NCBI RefSeq assembly: GCF_900538805.1
Contig: NZ_UPZP01000037.1
Location: forward strand, 1-19,649
Direction of reading: 5' to 3'
DNA from: an uncultured Dialister sp.
GTDB taxonomy: Bacteria; Bacillota; Negativicutes; Veillonellales; Dialisteraceae
DNA length: 19,649 nucleotides
A program made the translations under genes and the position numbers. Every line of letters starts with the position of its first letter. The stretch's first letter is position 1. Of this stretch, positions 7,703 to 14,704 are shown piece by piece. Below the pieces are notes generated by a model. The model saw only the letters and a list, made by a program, of their open reading frames with translations. It searched no databases and was not told the origin of the DNA.

Positions 7703-8763
7703 GTTCTCACCTCTTCACCTTCCGAGAGCTTGGAAGCGCCGGCGGACACGATGCGGTCTCCTTTGGAAATACCTCCGGTGATTTCTACAGTATCATCGCC
7801 GTAGCGGCCTACCGTCACCGGTACCATATGCACTTTGTTGTCCTTCACCACCCACACAGAGGGCTTTTCATTCTGGGTGGCCATGGCGGAAAGGGGCACC
7901 ATGAAACCCTGGCCCTCCGTATTTCCGCCAAACTTCACTTCCGCCGTCATCCCCACAACCACCGAATCCGGCGGGTCAATGAGAGTAACCTTGGCATCGT
8001 AGGTGCCGGTCTGGGAATTGGGGGCGGCGGCGATATCCCGCACCTTTCCCTCCACCGTCACGCCGGGGAGGGCCCAGAAAGTCACGGTGGCAGGAGTTCC
8101 CACGGCGTAGGAGCGGTACTGCTTCTCCGTTAAGGAAATATGGACGTCCAGACGGGAATCATCAATAATGGTCACCACCGGCGTACCGGCAGCTACCACC
8201 TGCCCCACCTCATAGAGGGTGGAACCGATGACACCGTCCCGGTCCGCCGTCAAAAGGGTAAATCCCAGGTTGTTCTGTGCCCGGGACAGGGCGGCTTCCG
8301 AAGAATCCAGCTCCGCCTGCGCCAGCTGGGCCTGGTTGTTCACCTGGTCCATGTTCAAATCGGAAATGGCATTGGCTGCATGAAGCTTCTCATAGCGGGC
8401 CTGGGTTGAATAGGCCAGCTCCGCCTTGGCGCGGGATGCGATGACCGCACTCTGGGCGGAAGCCACCTGCTCCTCCGCATCCTTGGAATCCACCTTCATC
8501 AGTGCCTCCCCGGCGCTCACCCGCTGGCCCTGGTCCACATAACGGGCCATAATGCGTCCGCCGGTCTGGAAGGCCAGCGGCGATTCAAAATAACCATGCA
8601 CCGTACCGGAAAAGGTAGTCTTTTCCCCTTTGGCAGCCTCCCCGGCCACCACCGTCTTCACCAGCGGCGCCTGTGTGGCAGGAGCCTTCTGCTTTCCGCA
8701 GCCTGCCACGAAAAAGGTCATACCCGCTGCTGCCAGGCACACCCATTTCTTCCAATTTTTCAT
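7699..8763 (-). CDS. RND efflux periplasmic adaptor lipoprotein (MFP/HlyD family)
   Basis: 354 aa. Bridges the RND pump to an outer-membrane channel. The N-terminus is a lipoprotein signal (KKWVCLAAAGMTFFVAGC) with lipobox Cys22, so it is probably lipid-anchored. It then shows the barrel-sandwich/lipoyl half (GGRIMARYVDQGQRVSAGEALMKVDSKDAEEQ), an alpha-hairpin rich in Ala/Gln, the second lipoyl half (LTADRDGVIGSTLYEVGQVV), and the beta-barrel and membrane-proximal regions ending in GDRIVSAGASKLSEGEEV. Upstream in-frame ATGs exist; AGGGGG is best spaced for the ATG at 8763. Overlaps the RND start by 4 nt; 90 bp after tetR. Confidence 0.93.
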   Translation of the reverse strand: MKNWKKWVCLAAAGMTFFVAGCGKQKAPATQAPLVKTVVAGEAAKGEKTTFSGTVHGYFESPLAFQTGGRIMARYVDQGQRVSAGEALMKVDSKDAEEQVASAQSAVIASRAKAELAYSTQARYEKLHAANAISDLNMDQVNNQAQLAQAELDSSEAALSRAQNNLGFTLLTADRDGVIGSTLYEVGQVVAAGTPVVTIIDDSRLDVHISLTEKQYRSYAVGTPATVTFWALPGVTVEGKVRDIAAAPNSQTGTYDAKVTLIDPPDSVVVGMTAEVKFGGNTEGQGFMVPLSAMATQNEKPSVWVVKDNKVHMVPVTVGRYGDDTVEITGGISKGDRIVSAGASKLSEGEEVRT

Positions 8764-8853
8764 TTTCATTCCCCCTGAACTGCAGAAAGTCCCTGTCGGG
8801 CGCCTTTCCGCCATGCAATCTCTCTGAATGAAGGAAACAGACCAATGCCTGTC

Positions 8854-9408
8854 TCAGTTTCTTTTTTCCAAACCCTTCAGCATGATGTCCTCCAAAAGTT
8901 CGAGCACATCCCTGCCGGTCATATTCATTTTCCGAAGGAAATCGGGATCCGTGAGACCCCGGGCCGCATAAAACACACACTGCCGCACCACCGGAAGATT
9001 CACCTTCCGGTACTCCCCCTTATCCACGCCCTCCTTCAGAAGGGCCATCATATCATCAAACCGGGCCTCCCGGTACCGGTCCCATTCCTTCCATATGTCC
9101 TCATACCGTGCCTCCAGATCCTCATTCACCGTATCCGGAAGATACCAGAACGTATGGAAAAAGAGACCACAGTACGACATGAGCCGGCTGTTCACAGGCC
9201 CCTCCCCGTGAAGCAGCTCCGCCGATTTCCGGTCAAACTTCTCCATGGCCCAGTACATTACCAGCCGTATCAAATCTTCCTTGGAATCCACAACCTTATA
9301 AATGGAACTTTTACTGGCGTGGAGCTTCCGGGCCAGGTCATCCATGGTAAACTTCAAAGACCGCGTCCGCATCTCCTCCAGCGTCGCCTGTACCAGTCTC
9401 TCCTTCAT
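8854..9408 (-). CDS. TetR/AcrR family transcriptional regulator
   Basis: 184 aa. The N-terminal helix-turn-helix is clear (FTMDDLARKLHASKSSIYKVVDSKEDLI, about residues 20-48), followed by a variable helical ligand-binding domain. AGGAGG precedes the ATG. It is first in the operon with the adaptor and RND pump, under a consensus promoter with paired AGTACT sites covering the start region. It is therefore most likely a local repressor of the whole efflux operon, relieved by a pump substrate. Ligand unknown. Confidence 0.93.
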   Translation of the reverse strand: MKERLVQATLEEMRTRSLKFTMDDLARKLHASKSSIYKVVDSKEDLIRLVMYWAMEKFDRKSAELLHGEGPVNSRLMSYCGLFFHTFWYLPDTVNEDLEARYEDIWKEWDRYREARFDDMMALLKEGVDKGEYRKVNLPVVRQCVFYAARGLTDPDFLRKMNMTGRDVLELLEDIMLKGLEKRN

Positions 9409-9418
9409 CTGCGCCTCC

Positions 9419-9481
9419 TAGTACTGGTTTAGTTTTTTTAGTACTGTAGCTATTATAGGGGATGATGGTAATGAATGTCAA
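9419..9481 (-). promoter_or_regulatory. tetR-efflux promoter with paired operator sites
   Basis: Minus strand: -35 TTGACA (9476-9481), 18-bp spacer, -10 TATAAT (9452-9457), both hexamers perfect. CAGTACTA occurs twice (9419-9426 and 9439-9446), exactly 20 bp apart, on one face of the helix. The AGTACT cores are palindromic. One overlaps the expected start site and the other abuts the ribosome binding site. This is the likely TetR operator. Confidence 0.8.
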
Positions 9482-9490
9482 TCATATATA

Positions 9491-9597
9491 GTGAGCTAGT
9501 GAACTAGGAAGCTAGTGAACTGGTGAACTGGTGAGCTAGTGAACTAGAAAGCTAGGGACTGGGGATTGGCGAATGGAGAATGGAGAATGGAGAATGA
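9491..9597 (+). repeat. Two simple tandem tracts
   Basis: 9491-9556 is a degenerate run built of GTGAACTAG/GTGAGCTAG/GTGAACTGG words. 9571-9597 is GAATGGA repeated three times plus a partial unit. Both lie directly upstream of the tetR promoter. No gene is seen. Confidence 0.8.
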
Positions 9598-9622
9598 ATC
9601 TGGAGCGTACTTCCCGCCGGAC

Positions 9623-9702
9623 GCGTCATTCTGAACGAAGTGAAGAATCTCGGTACATGACGATAATGAGGCATATGTTGATAAATACCAGTCGGCGGGA
9701 AA
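9623..9702 (+). repeat. Repeat element F, copy 2
   Basis: CGTCATTCTGA, variable ACGAAGT, GAAGAATCTCGGTACATG, then GATAAATACCAGTCGGCGGG. Same layout as copy 1 with a different variable centre. Confidence 0.85.
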
Positions 9703-9725
9703 GGGTTGTAAAAAGGTCCTTAAAT

Positions 9726-9824
9726 TTGACGGGCCCTCTGGGCCCGAGGGTTGTGGATTGCCATTGGACACGCCCTTTGGGCGTGAGGGTTCAGAAGGTT
9801 CAAAGGGTTCAGCGGGTTCAAAGG
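9726..9824 (+). repeat. Two TTGAC-hairpin units and a 9-mer array
   Basis: Unit 9726-9752: TTGAC, stem GGGCCC-TCT-GGGCCC, GAGGGTT. Unit 9764-9791: TTGGAC, stem ACGCCC-TTT-GGGCGT, GAGGGTT. The second runs into four 9-mers (9789-9824), one of them GTTCAGCGG. ATCGCCC-TGC-GGGCGAT follows at about 9833-9849. Confidence 0.85.
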
Positions 9825-9894
9825 GTGGTGGTATCGCCCTGCGGGCGATGAGTTTTATAGCCGCTCCGCGGCTGCCGCCAACAGGCGGCACATA

Positions 9895-10013
9895 TAACTC
9901 CCTCTGAACCAGCCCGCCCTGTGGGCGGAACCCATGGTTCGGGGCGAAGCGCACGAACCATAGAACCCGGGCGCCGTAAGGCGCCTGAACCCTCCTGCTT
10001 TCGGGAATACAGT
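9895..10013 (+). repeat. Structured element C, copy 1
   Basis: ATAACTCCCTCTGAACC, hairpin CCGCCC-TGT-GGGCGG, GAACCC, stem ATGGTTCG/CGAACCAT enclosing a small GCG/CGC hairpin, AGAACCCGG, hairpin GGCGCC-GTAA-GGCGCC, TGAACC, ending TTTCGGGAATACAG. Further copies are at 13297, 14228 and 16927, with a diverged one at 16753. Confidence 0.85.
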
Positions 10014-10246
10014 TTTTCCCCCCATCGCCCCTTTGAGTGAAGCGAACACAACCCTTTTATACAACCTGCCGCGAAGCGGCGCCCCCTTTTTGCATTCGGG
10101 AATACTGTATGTCTGATGTCTTCCCGCCAACTGGTATTTACTGCCATTTATCTCAAACACCCCGCTTACCGAGATTCTTCGCCTGGGGTCAGAATGACGC
10201 GCCCAGCGGGAAGCGGATAGCGGACAGCCGACAGCCAACAGCCGAA
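10014..10246. repeat. Intergenic stretch with inverse F copy and G tail
   Basis: 10014-10112 holds GC-rich hairpins (for example CCGCGAAGCGG). 10113-10206 is an inverse F copy (CAACTGGTATTTACTG...CCGAGATTCTTCG...CAGAATGACG). 10209-10246 is a run of GCGGATAGC/GGACAGCC/GACAGCC/AACAGCC words (G tail). The G tail stops just before the response-regulator promoter. No gene is seen. Confidence 0.75.
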
Positions 10247-10271
10247 CTCCCCCATTTCTCTTCATTTTTAG

Positions 10272-10277
10272 TATAAT
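10272..10277 (+). promoter_or_regulatory. -10 box of the response-regulator gene
   Basis: TATAAT, 38 bp before the start codon. No convincing -35 hexamer lies 16-18 bp upstream, so the promoter may be weak or activator-dependent. Confidence 0.5.
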
Positions 10278-10315
10278 AAGAATAAAGCAATCATCCTAAG
10301 GAAGGAAGGGATAGT

Positions 10316-11050
10316 ATGATACGAATTGCTCTGGTTGACGACAATCCTACGGATATAGACATTGGAAAGCAGTATGTACAGACGTATTTCAAAAGCCGCT
10401 GCGATGCGGCCAATATGGAAATCACCGTTTCCTCCTACATGGACGGTCCTTCCTTTCTGGCGAATTTCCGTCCCGGCGATTTTGACCTGATTCTTCTGGA
10501 TATTTACATGCCCGCCATGGAGGGCATGGACGTGGCCAAAGAGGTCCGGCGGCTGGATGAGGGGGTCAAAATCATATTCCTCACCACCAGCCGGGAGCAC
10601 GCCCTGGAGGGATACAAGGTCTTTGCGTCGGGCTATATCTTAAAGCCCGTGGCCAGCCACAAGAAGGAACTTTTCCAGGCCCTGGACCATGCCCTGCCTA
10701 AGGGTTCTTTGAAACCGGCGGTACTTCCCGCCCGGATTCCAGGCTGCGAGACCCTCTGCGTCCCCTTCAGCCGCATCCTTTACATGGATTGCAGTGAAGG
10801 CAGGAACGCTTCTATTCATATGGTGGAAAAAGACATCAACACCACCAATACCTTCCAGGAGCTGGCCAATAACCTTTTAAACGACACCCGATTCTTTGAG
10901 TGCTACCATCGCCTCATCGTCAACATGGATTACATAGAGTCCATGGAGGAGGACTCCTTCCTCCTGAAAGGCAGCTCCTCCGTCCCCATCAGCCGGAGAA
11001 AGAAAAAAGAAGTGAAGCAGCATTATATGCAGTATATGCTGTCGAAGTAA
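10316..11050 (+). CDS. LytTR-family response regulator
   Basis: 244 aa. The receiver domain (about residues 1-120) has Asp8/Asp9 in the acidic pocket, phospho-acceptor Asp62 in LILLDIYMP, Thr90/91 and Lys110 in GYILKP. A LytTR DNA-binding domain follows (FSRILYMDCSEGRNASIHM, then FFECYHRLIVNMDYI and VPISRRKKKEVKQHY). GAAGGAAGGG precedes the ATG. The GHKL kinase 690 bp downstream on the same strand is its probable partner, giving an AgrA/AgrC- or LytR/LytS-like pair. Such pairs often sense peptides or cell-envelope state; the signal here is unknown. Confidence 0.94.
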   Translation: MIRIALVDDNPTDIDIGKQYVQTYFKSRCDAANMEITVSSYMDGPSFLANFRPGDFDLILLDIYMPAMEGMDVAKEVRRLDEGVKIIFLTTSREHALEGYKVFASGYILKPVASHKKELFQALDHALPKGSLKPAVLPARIPGCETLCVPFSRILYMDCSEGRNASIHMVEKDINTTNTFQELANNLLNDTRFFECYHRLIVNMDYIESMEEDSFLLKGSSSVPISRRKKKEVKQHYMQYMLSK

Positions 11051-11240
11051 TGGGCGGCTGACACCGCCCGGGTTCAGAGGGTTCGGCCCGCCGGAGGCGG
11101 GCTGGTTCAAAGGGTTCAGAGGGTAGTGGTATCGCCGCTTCGCGGCGATGAGCATAAAAACCGCCTATCGGCAGCGAAATAATCTCACTCCCCAATGGCA
11201 CCAGTGCTGCTCCGCCCCACTGTCATTTCGACCGAAACGG

Positions 11241-11275
11241 AGTGGAGTGAAGTGAAGTGAAGTGAAGTGGAGTGG
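11241..11275 (+). repeat. AGTGR pentanucleotide microsatellite, 7 units
   Basis: AGTGG, AGTGA four times, AGTGG twice, set between CATTTCGACCGAAACGG and AGAAATCTCAC. The flanks resemble element F (CATTCTGAACGAAGTGAAGAATCTCGG), so this looks like a slippage expansion of the AAGTGAAG centre. Confidence 0.8.
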
Positions 11276-11432
11276 AGAAATCTCACTTCGGAGTGACACA
11301 CGAGCATTGCGGCAGGAGATCTCGGGGCTCAGAGTTTCAATAGAGCCCAATGTTTTTCTTCCCTATACCGACATGCACCCCCGCTCGAGATGACACATGG
11401 ACGGGAATCTTACTGTCATAGGGAAATAATAG

Positions 11433-11467
11433 AAAATGGAACTCCAATGGAATCGTTTCCATTTTTT
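11433..11467 (+). terminator. Possible rho-independent terminator
   Basis: AAAATGGAA paired with TTCCATTTT across a loop of about 15 nt, followed by further Ts. It could end the regulator transcript. The loop is long and it lies nearly 400 bp after the stop codon, so the call is tentative. Confidence 0.4.
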
Positions 11468-11738
11468 CACAGTCCCATACTTACCTCTCCCTGAACCGGC
11501 CCGCTCTGCAGTTTTATTCTGCCACCCGGAGGGAGCACTATGGACGCTGGGCATAGGTGTCAACCGTTTTTTCCATCGCGCCGCAAGCCCGATTTGCCTG
11601 CTTCCCTATCGCCCGCAGGGCGCCTGAGCCCTTTGCACAACAATTTTCGCGTCAGGGGCGCGTCAAACGTAAGAACAATCCGACTACAGGCTGGTCAATC
11701 TTAAGAGCCTTTATTTCTTATTTCCAAAGGAGATTCCA

Positions 11739-12005
11739 ATGAGAGACGCTATTCCATTAGCCCTTTGCGTGGTGCTGGCCCATCTGGCCGGCCGGTATCT
11801 GTGGTTTGAGTCGTTCCGCCATTTCCTGCCTGAACGCAGCCGGAGCAGGATGTTTCTTTCCTTTTTTATTCTTGGCGGTCTGAATGTGGTCTTTTATCTT
11901 TGGATTTTTTCCAATCCTGCCTACCTGATCATGGCTTATAAGAGCGCCCTTGTCATAGGCTGGATTCCCTATGTGCTTCTTTCTACTGGCTTCCCCGCCT
12001 CATAG
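11739..12005 (+). CDS. Sensor histidine kinase, N-terminal fragment (frameshifted)
   Basis: 88 aa with AAGGAG before the ATG. It holds the first membrane segments of a sensor kinase (DAIPLALCVVLAHLAGRYL; MFLSFFILGGLNVVFYLWIF; LVIGWIPYVLL) and then ends abruptly at STGFPAS-stop. The membrane region continues in the -1 frame without a gap: reading across the junction gives VLLFYWLPRLIAQQIFVFGMQGLW. One missing T in CTTCTTTCTAC near 11976-11985 explains the break. No slippery heptamer in the right phase is present, so this is a mutation or an assembly/sequencing error, not clear programmed frameshifting. Confidence 0.75.
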   Translation: MRDAIPLALCVVLAHLAGRYLWFESFRHFLPERSRSRMFLSFFILGGLNVVFYLWIFSNPAYLIMAYKSALVIGWIPYVLLSTGFPAS

Positions 12006-12028
12006 CCCAGCAGATTTTCGTATTCGGT

Positions 12029-13078
12029 ATGCAGGGGCTCTGGATTCCTCTTCTTCACACCATCAGTATACTTACGGTACTCCATTTCTTTGGCAGCGGT
12101 GAAACGCCGGAGAATCTGTACCTGGAGCTTTCATTCTACCTCATTTATTTTATGGTGTCCCTGCCTCTTTCGGCCCATATGTTCCGCCATATGTGCCCTT
12201 CCCGCCAGCTCATCAATGACAAGGCCTATGGATATTACATCGCCTTTCTCCCTTTGCTCATTGCCTTTATCCAGATGCCAATCAGTCTGGAGCAGGACCT
12301 CTGGACCCTGGACAAGCTGCTGTCCCGGCTTATCGCCTTTTTTCCCTTCATAGCCCTATACCGCTATGTGTCCCTGCAGGCAGAGGATTTGGAAAATGAA
12401 GTGCTCATGAAGAGCGCCAATGAAATTCAGCAGAGGGCCATCCGTTTCTTCCAGAACAATATGCTTCTCATTCAGGCCAGCATGAAACAGTTCTCCATCC
12501 TCCGCCACGATATGCGTCACCAGATGAATATGCTTTACGGCCTTATCAGCAGTGGAAACCAAGAAGAAGCGCTTCAGCTGCTTCGCTCCTACGACGAGCA
12601 TCTGGAAAAAACCGCCATCCACCCCTTCTGCCTGAATCCTTTTGTAAACGCGGTGCTCTCCGTTTACATCGTAAAGGCCAAAGACGCCGGCATTCCTGTC
12701 ACCTGCCGGGTGAACTTCCCTGAAGAGGTTCCGGAGGTGCAGGAAAGACTCTCCTTTGCCCTGGCCAACCTTCTGGAAAACGCCATCCGCGTATCGGAGA
12801 AACAGGACAAGGACAAACGATTCCTCCGCATCAACTTGCAGACCAAAGGACGGCAGGTCATACTCTGCATAGAAAACTACTGTGCCTCCCCGATTCACTT
12901 CGATAAAGAAGGCTTCCCCACCACCGATGAACCGGGCCACGGCACCGGCATGACCTCCATCCGCCATTTCATTTCCTACTATAAGGGATATAAAAGTTTC
13001 AGCCAGGAAAATGAAATGGTGCGCTTTGAAATCTATTTCACCCTGCCGGAAGAAGGAAAGGGTTCAAAGGGTTCATAA
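12029..13078 (+). CDS. Sensor histidine kinase, GHKL C-terminal part (frameshifted)
   Basis: 349 codons from the first ATG, but that ATG has no ribosome binding site. The frame is open upstream into the 11739 fragment; restored, the protein would be about 446 aa. More membrane helices come first, then a coiled linker, the phospho-acceptor motif RHDMRHQM (His160 of this fragment), the N-box LANLLENAIRVSE, and the G-box GHGTGMTSI. This is an AgrC/GHKL_5-like kinase, likely partner of the LytTR regulator upstream. The C-terminus GKGSKGS-stop is encoded by the intergenic 9-mer repeat, with the TAA inside a repeat unit. Confidence 0.85.
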   Translation: MQGLWIPLLHTISILTVLHFFGSGETPENLYLELSFYLIYFMVSLPLSAHMFRHMCPSRQLINDKAYGYYIAFLPLLIAFIQMPISLEQDLWTLDKLLSRLIAFFPFIALYRYVSLQAEDLENEVLMKSANEIQQRAIRFFQNNMLLIQASMKQFSILRHDMRHQMNMLYGLISSGNQEEALQLLRSYDEHLEKTAIHPFCLNPFVNAVLSVYIVKAKDAGIPVTCRVNFPEEVPEVQERLSFALANLLENAIRVSEKQDKDKRFLRINLQTKGRQVILCIENYCASPIHFDKEGFPTTDEPGHGTGMTSIRHFISYYKGYKSFSQENEMVRFEIYFTLPEEGKGSKGS

Positions 13079-13112
13079 GGTTCAGAGGGTGGTGGTATCG
13101 CCCTGCGGGCGA
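13062..13112 (+). repeat. 9-mer array entering the kinase gene, plus ATCGCCC hairpin
   Basis: GTTCAAAGG (13062), GTTCATAAG (13071) and GTTCAGAGG (13080). The middle unit carries the kinase stop codon TAA (13076-13078). ATCGCCC-TGC-GGGCGAT follows at about 13096-13112. Confidence 0.9.
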
Positions 13113-13137
13113 TGAGTTTATATGCCGCTTCGCGACT

Positions 13138-13290
13138 GCCGCCAAAGGCGGCATATCGGCATATAAAATTGGCGCCAACAGGCGCCGTACCTCGCCAGCG
13201 GTACGGTCAGCCGACTAAAAGGAAGGCCCTTTTATGGGCAGGCCAAGGGCCAACTTCGGCTGACTTGGAGGTCCTATGCAGGGCCTCCAC
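13138..13290 (+). repeat. Structured element D, copy 2, with leading hairpins
   Basis: GCCGCC/GGCGGC, then GGCGCC-AACA-GGCGCC and GTACCTCGCC lead in. The D core has outer stem TCAGCCGA/TCGGCTGA (13207-13214 with 13256-13263) and inner stem GGCCCTT/AAGGGCC (13225-13231 with 13245-13251) around ATGGGCAGGC. It ends with GGAGGTCC/GGGCCTCC (13267-13288). Confidence 0.8.
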
Positions 13291-13296
13291 AATACT

Positions 13297-13420
13297 TTAT
13301 AACTCCCTCTGAACCGGCCCGCTCTGTGGGCCGAACCCATGGTTCGACGCGAAGCGCACGAACCATAGAACCCGGGCGCTGTAAGGCGCCTGAACCTTCT
13401 TGCTTTCGGAAATACAGGGA
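13297..13420 (+). repeat. Structured element C, copy 2
   Basis: Same layout as copy 1. Its first hairpin is CGGCCC/GGGCCG where copy 1 has CCGCCC/GGGCGG. Main stem ATGGTTCG/CGAACCAT. Confidence 0.85.
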
Positions 13421-13442
13421 AGCGCCGCCTATGGCTCCACAC

Positions 13443-13471
13443 AAAAAGAGCAGGAAACACCTGCTCTTTTT
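13443..13471 (-). terminator. Terminator of the CpXC gene
   Basis: Perfect 12-bp stem AAAAAGAGCAGG/CCTGCTCTTTTT with loop AAACA, just beyond the stop codon on the minus strand. Symmetric, so it can also block plus-strand transcription coming from the kinase and repeat block. Confidence 0.85.
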
Positions 13472-13482
13472 CAATTTCTCTA

Positions 13483-14124
13483 TTATCCCAGACGGGCGGT
13501 GATGTCCTTTGCCCAGGCCCGGTTGATGATGAAGTCATCTCCGGAGATGGCTTCGATGCGGGAGAGGGCGGCCTCTTTGATGGCATTGTAGAGGGCCATG
13601 TCAAATTCCATGGATGCCACCATGTGCCCTTCCTTCCGGAAAAGGAAACCGTGCTCGCCGTCCTCGTTAGTGGCGAAGTAGATTTCATCAATGTGCTTAT
13701 CCTTGTACCGCTCCTCCACATTGTCCCAGATGGAGGCCTTAATGATTTCCACAATCCGGTCATCCAGTCCGGCGTCTAGGATAAGGAGCTTTTCCTTGAA
13801 ATCGTTATAGGAAAGGACGATGCGCTTCCGATAGCCATCGAAGGCATTGCCCTTCTGCTTCAGTATCTTTTCCATGTCATCGTAGGAAGAGCCGTCGGCG
13901 TCTACGAATATGAGCACCCGGTCCTCCTGCTGGTGATAAAGGAAATTGTAATTCAAAATAGCCGTGGCACCGCAGTCGGGACAGCGGAACCGGAAGGCCT
14001 CATCGTTTCTCACTTTCTCCTTCATTTCCGGATATTCCTGGGTATTGATACTGTCCCAAACCTGGAAGGAATGTTTCTTCCCGCACTGGGGGCAGGTGAT
14101 TTCCTGCATTGCACTCTGTGACAT
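13483..14124 (-). CDS. CpXC domain-containing protein
   Basis: 213 aa. The N-terminal zinc-ribbon-like CpXC domain has two Cys pairs (CPQC at 11-14 and CPDC at 48-51) with intervening KKHSFQVWDSINTQEYPEMKEKV. That spacing and the WDSIN text are typical of the family. The C-terminal part (FLYHQQEDRVLIFVDADG, then VEIIKASIWDNVEERY) has no known catalytic motif. The frame extends 15 codons upstream, but GGAGG precedes the ATG at 14124. Molecular function of the family is not established. A single-gene unit with its own promoter and terminator. Confidence 0.88.
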   Translation of the reverse strand: MSQSAMQEITCPQCGKKHSFQVWDSINTQEYPEMKEKVRNDEAFRFRCPDCGATAILNYNFLYHQQEDRVLIFVDADGSSYDDMEKILKQKGNAFDGYRKRIVLSYNDFKEKLLILDAGLDDRIVEIIKASIWDNVEERYKDKHIDEIYFATNEDGEHGFLFRKEGHMVASMEFDMALYNAIKEAALSRIEAISGDDFIINRAWAKDITARLG

Positions 14125-14157
14125 GGCAGCCTCCTGTAATTGTCTGATTTGATTTTT

Positions 14158-14163
14158 ATTATA
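14158..14163 (-). promoter_or_regulatory. Extended -10 promoter of the CpXC gene
   Basis: Minus strand TGCTATAAT, an extended -10, about 34 bp before the start codon. The -35 position falls in the GC-rich repeat hairpin and is not consensus. Confidence 0.6.
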
Positions 14164-14181
14164 GCACATTGGAGAAAAGGG

Positions 14182-14352
14182 GGCGCCGCTTCGCGGCGAT
14201 GAGTTTATAGGCTACCTGTCGGCAGCATACATAACTCCCTCTGAACCGGCCCGCTCTGTGGGCCGAACCCATCGGTCAGTGCGCCAGCACATGACCGATA
14301 GAACCTGGGCGCCGTAAGGCGCCTGAACCTTCTTGCTTTCGGAAATACTGTA
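14182..14352 (+). repeat. GGCGAT hairpin and structured element C, copy 3
   Basis: GCCGC-TTC-GCGGC-GATGAGTTTATAGG (14182-14207) is followed by element C (14228-14352). Its main stem is ATCGGTCA/TGACCGAT with inner GTGC-GCCA-GCAC. Copies 1 and 2 have ATGGTTCG/CGAACCAT there, so both sides have changed together. Confidence 0.85.
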
Positions 14353-14365
14353 TGTCTGATGTCTT

Positions 14366-14615
14366 CCCGCCGACTGGCAGATACTGGCATTTTCTCACTA
14401 GGGAAGCGCTGATTAAATCGTTATCGGATTTCATTCTTGTATTTTTATTCAATACAAGGAATAAGTCGACGCGAATAGCGAGCTATTTAAGGAGACTTAT
14501 GACGAAGGATTGAATAAAAATACTTATGAAATTCGATTCTGCGAATTAATCAGTGCTTCCCTAACGTCCTGTACCGAGATCCTTCGCTGGCACTCAGAAT
14601 GACGGTGTCCGGCGG
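14366..14615 (-). repeat. Repeat element F, inverse copy split by a MITE
   Basis: CCGACTGGCAGATACTGGC...CTCAC on the left and ACGTCCTGTACCGAGATCC...CAGAATGACG on the right of the insertion. Removing 14401-14563 restores one F copy that lines up with 10113-10206. Confidence 0.8.
14399..14563. mobile_element. MITE-like element, 161 bp, TA target duplication
   Basis: Begins GGGAAGCGCTGATTAA and ends TTAATCAGTGCTTCCC: near-perfect terminal inverted repeats flanked by TA on both sides. Inverted similarity continues inward for about 67 bp per arm (GTATTTTTATTCAAT / ATTGAATAAAAATAC; ATAAGTC / GACTTAT; centre AATAGC-GA-GCTATT), so it can form one long hairpin. No transposase is encoded. TA duplication suggests mobilisation by an IS630/Tc1-type enzyme elsewhere in the genome. 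Confidence 0.85.
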
Positions 14616-14619
14616 GAAT

Positions 14620-14660
14620 CGGGCAGCTGACAGCGGTAAGCCGGCAGCCGACATTGGCCA
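14620..14660 (+). repeat. G tail upstream of the T-box promoter
   Basis: GCAGCTGACAGCGG, TAAGCCGGCAGCCGACA: the same GACAGC-rich words as at 10209-10246 and 18885-18925. In all three cases it lies shortly before a gene's promoter. Confidence 0.65.
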
Positions 14661-14669
14661 GCCCTCTCC

Positions 14670-14698
14670 TTGACATCCTTCTTTACCCGTGGTATCAT
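14670..14698 (+). promoter_or_regulatory. Promoter of the T-box/transsulfuration gene
   Basis: -35 TTGACA (14670-14675), 17-bp spacer, -10 TATCAT (14693-14698). A near-consensus sigma-A type promoter that starts the T-box leader. Confidence 0.85.
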
Positions 14699-14704
14699 AT
14701 TTGC

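Larger units (their letters stand above)
11051..11738. repeat. Repeat-filled gap between regulator and kinase
   Basis: Starts one base after the regulator stop with GGGCGG/CCGCCC. A 9-mer array follows, interrupted by CCCGCC-GGA-GGCGGG; then ATCGCC-GCTTC-GCGGCGAT, an F-like element with an AGTGR microsatellite (11241-11275), C-like fragments near 11493 and 11600, and unassigned sequence. Nothing here looks like a gene. I see no clear promoter for the kinase, which may depend on read-through. Confidence 0.65.

Noticed and set aside
9855..10265. Overlapping open frames of 109-136 codons on the minus strand
   Set aside because: They cover C, F and G repeat modules and share text with frames over other copies of the same repeats.
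11500..11700. Small gene between the regulator and the kinase
   Set aside because: Frames of about 60 codons lack ribosome binding sites and overlap C-like repeat fragments.
11970..12005. Programmed -1 frameshift in the kinase
   Set aside because: No X-XXY-YYZ heptamer in the zero frame and no clear stimulatory hairpin directly downstream; a single deletion is simpler.
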